A stretch of DNA of 64,000 nucleotides from Microbacterium hydrocarbonoxydans (GTDB taxonomy: Bacteria > Actinomycetota > Actinomycetes > Actinomycetales > Microbacteriaceae), in contig NZ_JYJB01000009.1 of assembly GCF_000956475.1 (NCBI RefSeq), positions 620,001-684,000 on the forward strand, read 5' to 3'. Each line of letters starts with the position of its first letter. Position 1 is the first letter of the stretch. Position numbers and translations under genes: made by a program. This document shows positions 39,310-46,864 of the stretch, in pieces. Under the pieces are notes generated by a model that ran no database searches, was not told the origin of the DNA, and saw only the letters and a list, made by a program, of their open reading frames with translations.

Positions 39310-40473
39310 CTAGAGCTGGTGGCCCAGCTTGTACTCGCCCTGCTTCCATTCCGGCATGGCGTCCTCGTCGTCCGGTCGGGTGTAGCTGAACCCGTCGGCG
39401 CCGATCGTGACGGCCATCTCGGAGCTGTCGGTGCGGGCGACGACCGGCTGCGGGTTGCCGTCGAGGTCGAGCACGAGGCTCGCATCGGTGTACCAGGAGG
39501 GGACGACGGGGTTGCCCCACCAGTCGCGGCGCTGGTTGTCGTGGACATCCCAGGTGATGACGGGGTTGTCGGGGTCGCCGGTGTAGTAGTCCTGCGTGTA
39601 GACCTCGACGCGGTGCCCGTCGGGGTCGCGCAGGTACAGGTAGAACGCGTTGCTCACGCCGTGGCGGCCGGGGCCGCGCTCGATGGCGTCCGACCGGCGC
39701 AGGGCGCCGAGCTTGTCGCAGATCGCGAGGATGTTGTGCTTCTCGTGCGTCGCGAAGCACACGTGGTGCATGCGCGGGCCGTCGCCGCCGGTCATGGCGG
39801 TGTCGTGCACGGTGGGCTTGCGGCGCATCCACGCGGCGTACACGGTGCCCTCCTCATCCTGGATGTCCTCCGTCACGCGGAAGCCCAGGTCCTGCATGAA
39901 CTTCACCGCGCGCGGCACGTCGGGGGTGACCTGGTTGAAGTGGTCGAGGCGCACGAGCTCGCCGGGGATGTGCAGGTCGTAGCGCCACGACATGCGTTCG
40001 ACGTGGTCGGTCTGGTGGAAGAACTCGTAGGGGAAGCCGAGCGGGTCGACCACGCGCACCGAGTCTCCGATGCCCTTGACGAAGCCGGAGGCGCTGCGGC
40101 GGACGTCGCAGCCCAGCTCGGTGTAGAACTCGACTGCCCGATCGAGGTCCTCGGGGGTGCGCACCCGGTACGAGAACACGGCGACGGCCGCGACCGGGCC
40201 CTTGCGGAGGACGAGGTTGTGGTGGATGAACTCCTCGGTGGAGCGCAGGTAGATGGCCTCGTCGTCTTCCTCGGTCACGTACAGACCCAGGATGTCGACG
40301 TAGAACTGGCGCGAGGCGGCGATGTCGGTGACCACGAGTTCCATGTACGCGCAGCGCAGCACGTCCGGCGGCGTGCTCGTGGGGGTCGGGGTGGGGTTGC
40401 CGGGATGGATCGGCGCCTCCTGGCTCACGTAAAAGCCCGAGGAGGTCAGCGTCATCTCGTCGCGGTTGGTCAT
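39310..40473 (-). CDS. hpaD: 3,4-dihydroxyphenylacetate 2,3-dioxygenase
   Basis: Extradiol ring-cleaving dioxygenase of the homoprotocatechuate pathway. 387 residues with two vicinal-oxygen-chelate modules. Metal ligands are His178 (LDHFNQ), His237 (MHHVCF) and Glu290 (HRVEVYT); their spacing, 59 and 53, equals that of the Arthrobacter MndD ligands (155, 214, 267). The first ~35 residues form a Thr/Pro-rich extension. The enzyme may use Mn or Fe; sequence cannot decide. The ATG at 40473 is chosen because the in-frame extension runs into the upstream hairpin. Confidence 0.95.
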   Translation of the reverse strand: MTNRDEMTLTSSGFYVSQEAPIHPGNPTPTPTSTPPDVLRCAYMELVVTDIAASRQFYVDILGLYVTEEDDEAIYLRSTEEFIHHNLVLRKGPVAAVAVFSYRVRTPEDLDRAVEFYTELGCDVRRSASGFVKGIGDSVRVVDPLGFPYEFFHQTDHVERMSWRYDLHIPGELVRLDHFNQVTPDVPRAVKFMQDLGFRVTEDIQDEEGTVYAAWMRRKPTVHDTAMTGGDGPRMHHVCFATHEKHNILAICDKLGALRRSDAIERGPGRHGVSNAFYLYLRDPDGHRVEVYTQDYYTGDPDNPVITWDVHDNQRRDWWGNPVVPSWYTDASLVLDLDGNPQPVVARTDSSEMAVTIGADGFSYTRPDDEDAMPEWKQGEYKLGHQL

Positions 40474-40494
40474 GTCAGCGTCCTTGCTTTGTGT

Positions 40495-40555
40495 GCTCCG
40501 GTATGAATTTCTGTCGCAAAATCCGCGATTCTGCGACAGAAATTCATACCGGAGC
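40495..40555. repeat. Perfect 24-base-pair hairpin between hpaE and hpaD
   Basis: Arms at 40495-40518 and 40532-40555 are exact complements (start GCTCCGGTATGAATTTCTGT) around a 13-base loop. It sits immediately before the hpaD start, inside the operon. Not followed by a T tract, so a simple terminator is unlikely. Confidence 0.95.
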
Positions 40556-40577
40556 GAGGGGAACGAGAGGAAGGGGA

Positions 40578-42074
40578 TCAGTTCCTTCCGAAGGTGGGGT
40601 TGTGGGCGGGGCCCAGTGTGATGTGCACGCTCTGCTGGTCGGTGTAGAAGTCGATCGACCGGTAGCCGCCCTCGTGCCCGAGGCCGGACGCCTTGACGCC
40701 GCCGAACGGGGTGCGGAGGTCGCGCACGTTGTTCGAGTTCAGCCACACCATGCCGGCCTCGACCGACTGCGCGAAATTGTGAGCGCGCTTGAGGTCGTTG
40801 GTCCAGATGTAGGCGGCCAGGCCGTACTTCGTGTTGTTCGCGAGGGCCAGCGCCTCCTCATCCGAATCGAACGGCGTGATCGCGACCACGGGGCCGAAGA
40901 TCTCCTCCTGGAAGATGCGCGCGTCGGGGGAGACGTCGGCGAAGACGGTCGGGGCGACGAAGTTGCCCTCCTCGAAGCCCTGGGGGCGGCCGCCGCCGGC
41001 GACGAGGCGGCCCTCGGTCTTGCCGATCTCCACGTAGCTCATGACCTTGTCGTAGTGCTCGGGGTGCACGAGCGCCCCGACCTCGGTGGCGGGGTCGTGC
41101 GGGTAGCCGACCTTCACGCGCTTCGCCTGCGCGGCGTAGCGCTCCACGAACTCGTCGTAGATCGAGCGCTCCACGATGATGCGCGAACCTGCGGTGCAGC
41201 GCTCGCCGTTGAGCGAGAAGACCCCGAAGATCGTGGCGTCGACCGCGGCCTCGAGGTCGGCATCCGCGAAGACGACGGCGGGGGACTTGCCACCCAGCTC
41301 CATCGACAGGCCCTTCAGGAAGGGAGCGGCGTTGCCGAAGATGATCTGGCCTGTGCGGCTCTCGCCGGTGAACGAGATCAATGGGACATCGGGATGCTTC
41401 ACGAGGGCGTCGCCGGCATCCTCGCCGAGGCCGTTGACGAGGTTGAAGACGCCCTGGGGGAGCCCCGCCTCCTCGAAGATGCCGGCCCACAGGGAGGCCG
41501 ACAGCGGCGTGAACTCGGCGGGCTTCAGCACGACCGTGTTGCCGGTCGCGAGGGCGGGGCCGAGCTTCCAGGACTCGAGCATGAACGGGGTGTTCCACGG
41601 CGTGATGAGCCCCGCGACGCCGATCGGCTTGCGGTTGACGTAGTTCATCTGCCGGCCGGGGACCTTGAAGGCGTCGTCGGCCTGCGCGACGATCAGGTCG
41701 GCGAAGAAGCGGAAGTTCTCGGCGGCGCGTCGGGCCTGTCCGAGGGCCTGGGTGATCGGAAGACCGGAGTCGTAGGACTCGAGCTCGGCGAGGCGGGCAT
41801 CGCGCGACTCGACGATGTCGGCGATGCGATGCAGCACGCGGCTTCTCTCGCGCGGCAGCATCCGCGGCCAGGGCCCCTCGTCGAAGGCCCGCTTCGCCGC
41901 GGCGACTGCGAGTTCGATGTCGGCCTTCTTGCCGGCTGCCGCGGTCGTGTATGTCTTGTTCGTCACCGGGTCGAGCACGTCGAAGGTGTCGCCGTCGATC
42001 GAGTCGACGAAGGCGCCGTCGATGTAATGCTGGATGTGATCGGGCAGGTCGGCGGGGATGCGGGAATCGGTCAT
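40578..42074 (-). CDS. hpaE: 5-carboxymethyl-2-hydroxymuconate semialdehyde dehydrogenase
   Basis: 498-residue NAD-dependent aldehyde dehydrogenase that oxidises the ring-cleavage product of HpaD. Motifs: FMLESWKLGPALATGN, SFTGESRTGQIIFGNA, catalytic Glu in SMELGGKSP and catalytic Cys in GERCTAGSR, and IFQEEIFGPV. Assignment as HpaE rests on the adjacent hpaD. The ATG overlaps the GntR stop by 4 bases. Confidence 0.92.
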   Translation of the reverse strand: MTDSRIPADLPDHIQHYIDGAFVDSIDGDTFDVLDPVTNKTYTTAAAGKKADIELAVAAAKRAFDEGPWPRMLPRERSRVLHRIADIVESRDARLAELESYDSGLPITQALGQARRAAENFRFFADLIVAQADDAFKVPGRQMNYVNRKPIGVAGLITPWNTPFMLESWKLGPALATGNTVVLKPAEFTPLSASLWAGIFEEAGLPQGVFNLVNGLGEDAGDALVKHPDVPLISFTGESRTGQIIFGNAAPFLKGLSMELGGKSPAVVFADADLEAAVDATIFGVFSLNGERCTAGSRIIVERSIYDEFVERYAAQAKRVKVGYPHDPATEVGALVHPEHYDKVMSYVEIGKTEGRLVAGGGRPQGFEEGNFVAPTVFADVSPDARIFQEEIFGPVVAITPFDSDEEALALANNTKYGLAAYIWTNDLKRAHNFAQSVEAGMVWLNSNNVRDLRTPFGGVKASGLGHEGGYRSIDFYTDQQSVHITLGPAHNPTFGRN

Positions 42075-42757
42075 GAGCCTTCTCCAGGGGTGTGAGCGGT
42101 ACGGGTGTGCAGCGCGTCGAGGAATGCGTCCCTCGTGCGCCAGCGGTGGTTGCGGGCCGCGAGCTCGATCTCGAGGGGATCGGCTCCGCCGCGGATCAGT
42201 TCGAGGATCTGCGCGTGCTCGTCGACGGAGTGCCTGGCACGGCCGGGCACGTACGCGAAGGTGGAGTCGCGGATGCCGGACAGCCGCGCCCATCCGCGAT
42301 GCACGAGGTCGAGCAGGTGCGGGTTCGGGCAGGGTTCGAACAGCACGGAGTGGAACTGGCGGTTCAGCTCGGTGAAGGCGTGGGCGTCGAGGTGATCGAG
42401 CATCCGCGTCATCCGCTCGTTCACCTCTGCCGCCTGACTCAGCGCCGCGTCATCGAGGAGCGGTGCCGACAGTGCGGTCGCGGCGCCCTCGACGAGTCCG
42501 AGCGTCTGCATGGTGTGCGCGTACTCGCTCTCGTCGACGAGCGTCACCCGGGCTCCGACGTTGCGCTCGAAGGTGACGAGACCTTCGGCCTCGAGCCGTC
42601 GGATCGCCTCGCGCACCGGCACGACGCTCATGTTCAGCTCATCGGCGATCGAGCCGAGGACGAGGCGATAGCCGGGGCCGAACGTGTGCGCCGAGATGCG
42701 CGAGCGGATCCAGGTGTAGGCCTGCTCCGACTTGCTGGCGTTCGCGGTGGCGCTCAC
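42071..42757 (-). CDS. GntR-family (FCD-type) transcriptional regulator of the hpa cluster
   Basis: 228 residues. N-terminal winged helix with LVLGSIADELNMSVVPVREAIRRLEAEGLV (about 33-62); all-helical FCD effector domain with conserved Asp/His ligands (NRQFHSVLFEPCPNPHLLDLV). Coupled on both sides: GTG start overlaps the FAH-RraA stop (GTGA) and its stop overlaps the hpaE start (ATGA). Probably senses a hydroxyphenylacetate or a ring-cleavage product and represses the cluster. Confidence 0.92.
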   Translation of the reverse strand: MSATANASKSEQAYTWIRSRISAHTFGPGYRLVLGSIADELNMSVVPVREAIRRLEAEGLVTFERNVGARVTLVDESEYAHTMQTLGLVEGAATALSAPLLDDAALSQAAEVNERMTRMLDHLDAHAFTELNRQFHSVLFEPCPNPHLLDLVHRGWARLSGIRDSTFAYVPGRARHSVDEHAQILELIRGGADPLEIELAARNHRWRTRDAFLDALHTRTAHTPGEGS

Positions 42758-44232
42758 GGCTTGCTCCCTGAGCCGGTCGAAGGGCTCGTCGCGGACTCGT
42801 ACTTCGCCCGCCACTCGGCGTTCATCGGGAACAGGCCGTCGACCGGGTGACCGGCCGCCACCTGCTCTGCGATCCAGGCATCCTCGATCTCCTGGGCGAG
42901 CGCGTCGTCGACCACCGCCTCCACCAGCGTGGGCGGGATGACGATCACGCCGTCGCCGTCGCCCACGATGATGTCGCCGGGCTGCACCGCCGCGCCGCCG
43001 CATGAGATCGTGACGTCGACGTCCCACGGCACGTGCTTGCGCCCGAGCACCGACGGATGCGCACCCTGCGAGAACACGGGCAGCCCGATCTCGGCGACGG
43101 CGTCGAAGTCGCGCACGCCGCCGTCCGTGACGACACCGGCGGCGCCGCGCGCCTGGGCGCGAAGCGCCAGGATGTCGCCCAGGGTTCCTGTGGTGTCGTC
43201 GCCGCGCGCCTCGATGACGATGACCTCGCCCTCGCGCACGGCGTCGAAGGCGCGCTTCTGCGCGTTGTAGCCGCCGCCGTGACTCGCGAAGAGATCTTCG
43301 CGGAAGGGCACGAAGCGCAGTGTCTTGGCGGTGCCGACGATCTTCGTGCCCGCGATGTTCGCCGAGACGCCGTCGATGAAGCACGAGTGGTGTCCGCGCT
43401 TGCGCAGCTGGGCGGAGAGTCCGGCGGTGGGCGCCTCGATCAGCTTGGCCCGCAGCTCGGGAGAGAGGCCAGGCTTGTCGGCCGGTGGCAGCCCCGCTGC
43501 TTCGCGTGAGCCCCACGCCTCGGTGCGCTGCAGGTCGTCGACCGCGGGGAGCGAGCCGATCCTGTCGTCGAAGGGCAGGTCTCCCTGCGTCACGGTCGTT
43601 GCCAGGGCTCCGGATGAGGGGGCACCGGGCGCGTTCGGGGCATCGACCTCGACCTCGACCACGTCCCCAGGCACGATGACCGACGACCCGGCGGGAGTGC
43701 CGGTCAGGATCACGTCTCCCGGTTCGAGTGTTAAGTGCTGGGAGAGGTCGGCGACGAGCTGCGCGAGCGGGAAGATCAGGCCGGTGGTGGTGTCGTCCTG
43801 GCGGAGTTCGCCGTTCACCCACGTGCGCACACGCAGTTCCGCAGGGTCGACGGCGCTCGCATCGATGTACTCGGGACCGATGGGCGTATAGCCGTCGCCG
43901 CCCTTGGAGCGGACGTTCGATCCCTTGTCATTGGCGCGGAGGTCGTACAGGCCGAGGTCGTTCGCTGCCGTCACCCAGCCCACGTGGGACCAGGCGTCGT
44001 CGAGGGAGACGCGACGCGCGGCTGTGCCGATCACGAGCGCGATCTCGCCTTCGAAGGCCAGGAGCTCGGTGCCTGCGGGGCGCTCGACGGTGCCGCCGGA
44101 GACGCCGAGGGAGCTTGTGGGCTTGAAGAAGTAGGAAGGGTGGGCGGGGCGCCGGCCGCGCTGGTCGGCGCGGGAGGCATAGCTCAGATGGATGGCGATG
44201 ATCTTGCCGGGGCGGGGGATGGATGCCGTCAC
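42754..44232 (-). CDS. Fusion: FAH-family HpaG-like isomerase/decarboxylase + RraA-like domain
   Basis: 492 residues. Residues 10-215 are a fumarylacetoacetate-hydrolase fold with metal ligands in LLAFEGEIALVIG and DLGLYDLRANDKGSN, plus ILTGTPAGSS; this matches HpaG, which decarboxylates and isomerises the tricarboxylate intermediate. Residues 265-450 are an RraA-like fold with VVTDGGVRDFDAV, the active-site Gly-Gly-x-Arg-Asp of HMG/CHA aldolase and oxaloacetate decarboxylase homologues. First gene of the operon. Its last ten residues are encoded by a dispersed repeat. An RraA domain could supply the decarboxylation step; this is inference. Fusions of this kind may occur in related actinobacteria. 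Confidence 0.88.
   Translation of the reverse strand: MTASIPRPGKIIAIHLSYASRADQRGRRPAHPSYFFKPTSSLGVSGGTVERPAGTELLAFEGEIALVIGTAARRVSLDDAWSHVGWVTAANDLGLYDLRANDKGSNVRSKGGDGYTPIGPEYIDASAVDPAELRVRTWVNGELRQDDTTTGLIFPLAQLVADLSQHLTLEPGDVILTGTPAGSSVIVPGDVVEVEVDAPNAPGAPSSGALATTVTQGDLPFDDRIGSLPAVDDLQRTEAWGSREAAGLPPADKPGLSPELRAKLIEAPTAGLSAQLRKRGHHSCFIDGVSANIAGTKIVGTAKTLRFVPFREDLFASHGGGYNAQKRAFDAVREGEVIVIEARGDDTTGTLGDILALRAQARGAAGVVTDGGVRDFDAVAEIGLPVFSQGAHPSVLGRKHVPWDVDVTISCGGAAVQPGDIIVGDGDGVIVIPPTLVEAVVDDALAQEIEDAWIAEQVAAGHPVDGLFPMNAEWRAKYESATSPSTGSGSKP
42766..42784. repeat. Dispersed element encoding the C-terminus of the FAH-RraA fusion
   Basis: CCCTGAGCCGGTCGAAGGG, one copy of the family with core CTTCGACAGGCTCAG. 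In the gene frame it supplies SPSTGSGSKP, the last residues of the protein, and lies 9 bases upstream of the GntR GTG start on the coding strand, so it is also part of the coupling region. Confidence 0.8.
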
Positions 44233-44282
44233 GGATGCGCCTCCTCGCGCTCTTCGTCGAAGCCTTGTGCGTCGTATTCGAA

Positions 44283-44312
44283 ATCATATATCATCTGTTC
44301 ATCCCTCGGCAA
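44283..44312 (-). promoter_or_regulatory. Promoter of the leftward hpa operon
   Basis: On the minus strand, TTGCCG (44312-44307) and TATGAT (44288-44283) are spaced by 18 bases, a good sigma-A type promoter, about 50 bases before the FAH-RraA start. The AT-rich AAATCATATATCATC around the -10 is the only such patch in the gap and may contain the GntR operator. Confidence 0.6.
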
Positions 44313-44394
44313 GCACTTCCGATTCCCGACCGAGTGGGTTGACGCCCCTCGGAGGTGCGCCGTGACAACGCAGTCACCAGCAAAGGAGACACCC

Positions 44395-45774
44395 ATGACA
44401 GGGCAGTCATACGACGGGTTCACGCCCACCGGCACCATCGCGACCGCGGCCGATCGCCGCCGCGTCGTCTTCGCCACCGTGGTCGGCACCACCGTGGAGT
44501 GGTACGACTTCTTCATCTACGCCACGGCCGTCGGGCTGGTGTTCGGGCAGCTGTTCTTCGAGCCGCTCGGCGCGAACAGCGGGCTGATCGCGTTCGCGAC
44601 GGTCGGAGTCAGCTTCCTGTTCCGGCCTCTCGGGGCGTTCCTGGCCGGCCATTTCGGCGACAAGCTCGGGCGCAAGACCGTGCTCATGTGGACGCTGATC
44701 CTGATGGGCGCCGCGACGGCGCTCATCGGCGTGCTTCCCACGTATCAGGCGATCGGGATCGCAGCCCCGATCCTGCTCGTGCTGCTGCGCATCATCCAGG
44801 GGATCTCCGCCGGTGGCGAGTGGGGCGGTGCGGTGCTGATGGCCGTCGAGCACGCGCCCAAGACCCGGCGCGGGGTCTTCGGTGCCTCGCCGCAGATCGG
44901 CGTTCCGCTCGGGCTGCTGCTCGCCTCGGGTGTGATGGCGCTGATGACCGTGATCGCACCGGGTGATCAGTTCATGTCCTGGGGCTGGCGCGTCCCGTTC
45001 CTGCTCAGCGTGGTGCTGATCCTCGTCGGGTACTACGTCCGCCGCAAGGTCGAGGAGAGCCCGGTCTTCCAGGAGCTGGCCGAGCGCAAGGAGAAGGCGC
45101 GGATGCCGATCGTGCAACTGTTCGCCAAGCACGCCCTGCTCGTGATCATCGCCGCCCTCGTGTTCGCGGGCAACAACGCCGTCGGCTACATGACCACCGG
45201 CGGCTACATCCAGGGCTACGCCACGAACCCGGAAGGGCCGATCGGGCTCGAGCGCGGCCCGGTGCTCTGGGCGGTCGCGGGCTCGGCGGTGACCTGGCTG
45301 ATCTCGACGCTGTTCGCAGGGTGGATCTCCGACCGGATCGGGCGCCGCACGACCTACGTCATCGGATGGATCCTGCAGCTCGGTGGAGTGTTCGCGCTGT
45401 TCCCGCTCGTGAACACGGGGTCTATCGGCCTGCTGTTCGCGGGACTCGCCATTCTGACGATCGGGCTCGGCTTCACCTACGGGCCGCAGGCGGCCCTGTA
45501 CGCCGAACTGTTCCCGGCGAGCATCCGCTTCTCCGGTGTCTCGATCTCCTACGCGATCGGCGCCATCGCCGGTGGTGCGTTCGCACCGACCATCGCGACC
45601 GCGATCGTGAGCGCCACCGGCTCGACGCAGGCGGTCACCTGGTATCTCGCCGGCATGACGCTCATCGGCCTGATCGCCACACTGCTGCTCCGAGACCGTT
45701 CCGGCATCCCGCTCGGGCCTGATCACGAAGCCGAGCAGGCCGTGAGCCCGATCTACGGGGTCGCGAAGGCCTGA
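44395..45774 (+). CDS. MFS transporter of the metabolite:H+ symporter (MHS) family
   Basis: 459 residues, 12 membrane helices. GTTVEWYDFFIYATA at the N-terminus and GHFGDKLGRKTVL mark the MHS branch (ShiA/ProP/PcaT-like), which imports organic acids with protons. Divergent from the hpa operon and followed by a terminator, so it probably imports hydroxyphenylacetate or a related aromatic acid. The ATG at 44395 follows AAAGGAG. Confidence 0.92.
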   Translation: MTGQSYDGFTPTGTIATAADRRRVVFATVVGTTVEWYDFFIYATAVGLVFGQLFFEPLGANSGLIAFATVGVSFLFRPLGAFLAGHFGDKLGRKTVLMWTLILMGAATALIGVLPTYQAIGIAAPILLVLLRIIQGISAGGEWGGAVLMAVEHAPKTRRGVFGASPQIGVPLGLLLASGVMALMTVIAPGDQFMSWGWRVPFLLSVVLILVGYYVRRKVEESPVFQELAERKEKARMPIVQLFAKHALLVIIAALVFAGNNAVGYMTTGGYIQGYATNPEGPIGLERGPVLWAVAGSAVTWLISTLFAGWISDRIGRRTTYVIGWILQLGGVFALFPLVNTGSIGLLFAGLAILTIGLGFTYGPQAALYAELFPASIRFSGVSISYAIGAIAGGAFAPTIATAIVSATGSTQAVTWYLAGMTLIGLIATLLLRDRSGIPLGPDHEAEQAVSPIYGVAKA

Positions 45775-45784
45775 GCCGAGGAGA

Positions 45785-45821
45785 GGTCGTCCGGGCGCGC
45801 AGGATGCGCGTCCGGACGACC
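45785..45821 (+). terminator. Hairpin terminator after the MHS transporter
   Basis: A 16-base stem with one G-T pair (GGTCGTCCGGGCGCGC paired with GCGCGTCCGGACGACC) and a 5-base loop, starting 11 bases after the stop. The remaining 209 bases to the IclR gene show nothing recognisable. Confidence 0.85.
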
Positions 45822-46030
45822 ACCCTCACGAGGCGCGCTTCGGGAACAGTCACCCGATGCGCGCTTTGTCGGGAGGTTTCGCGTTCGTCGGTCCGATCCG
45901 GCGCGACACGCCGGGATGTCACGCGTCGCTCCCGACGGAACGACTGTGGCATGCGTGATGTGCGGCGGCGCCACTCGGGCAGAAGGCGTTCGCCACGGAC
46001 GACCGCGTGCCCGATCACGGGCTGACCTGA

Positions 46031-46735
46031 TCAGCCCTCGAACGCCTCGCGGATCGTCATCGCCGAGCGCTGCAGACGTTCGGCGATCTCGGTATCGGCG
46101 ATGCTCGTGGCCACATGCACCACCGCGATCGCCGCCGGGCGCTGGCCGCGCAATGCGAGGGGTACGGCCACTGACTGCAGGGTGGGGATGACCTCGTCAT
46201 GGCTCGTCGTGAAGCCGCTGGTCTGCGCGGCGGCCACTTCCTCATGAAGACCGGCGGGGGCATCTGCCGGCCAGTCGGCAGGACGCAGCTGGGCGAGGAT
46301 CGCCTTGCCAGGGGCCCCGACGGTGACCGGATGTCGGGCGCCGGGGCGCTGCGCCACACTCGCGACCGCATGGCGCGGCTCGATGCTCGCGAGGGTGATG
46401 CAGTCGTCGCCGTCGAGCACGGCGAGGAAGCATGTCATGCCCAGGTCGTTCGCGACCGCTGTGAGCTCGGGCAGGGCCTCGGCCTGGAGGTCGTGCGCGA
46501 CACCCGCGGCGAGGGCCGCCATGCGTGCGCCGAGCGAGACCGCGCCCGAGCCGTCGCGGCTGACCAGGCGGTGATCCTCAAGCGTTCGGAGCAGACGATA
46601 GGCGATCGAGCGGTGCACGCCCAGGCGTGCCGCGATCTCATCGATCGTGAGGGGAGAGCGGGCGTCGGCGAGCTCTTCGAGGATGCGGATGCCGCGGCTG
46701 AGCGTCTGCGAGGCGGGAGTTGTTGTCTCGGGCAT
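46031..46735 (-). CDS. IclR-family transcriptional regulator
   Basis: 234 residues. N-terminal winged helix (SRGIRILEELADARSPLTIDEIAARLGVHRSIAYRLL reads as a typical IclR start, residues 13-50) and a C-terminal effector domain with PVTVGAPGKAILAQL and SVAVPLALRG. Divergent from the flavin hydroxylase; a tandem palindromic operator lies between them. Likely an aromatic-acid-responsive regulator in the PcaR/MhpR style. Confidence 0.92.
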   Translation of the reverse strand: MPETTTPASQTLSRGIRILEELADARSPLTIDEIAARLGVHRSIAYRLLRTLEDHRLVSRDGSGAVSLGARMAALAAGVAHDLQAEALPELTAVANDLGMTCFLAVLDGDDCITLASIEPRHAVASVAQRPGARHPVTVGAPGKAILAQLRPADWPADAPAGLHEEVAAAQTSGFTTSHDEVIPTLQSVAVPLALRGQRPAAIAVVHVATSIADTEIAERLQRSAMTIREAFEG

Positions 46736-46774
46736 GCGGATTCCTTGCGCGGGGCGGCGGCAGTCTCTAGGCTG

Positions 46775-46811
46775 TGTTCAATAGTAGAACAGTCTGTTCG
46801 AATATAGAACA
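46775..46811. promoter_or_regulatory. Tandem operator TGTTC-N7-GAACA for the IclR protein
   Basis: Two perfect inverted repeats with the same 5-base arms and the same 7-base spacer: 46775-46791 and 46795-46811. Their centres are 20 bases apart, close to two helical turns, so two dimers could bind the same DNA face. They lie between the divergent IclR and hydroxylase genes. Confidence 0.8.
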
Positions 46812-46864
46812 ATGAATTCTGAATGGCAAGACCCGACAGCGACGTCTGGAAGGAATCGACGACG

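Noticed and set aside
40491..42095. A 534-codon rightward frame opposite hpaE
   Set aside because: Antisense shadow; hpaE carries the catalytic Glu and Cys of aldehyde dehydrogenases.
45822..46030. Possible small gene between the MHS transporter and IclR genes
   Set aside because: Short frames there lack ribosome sites and resemble antisense composition; nothing supportable.
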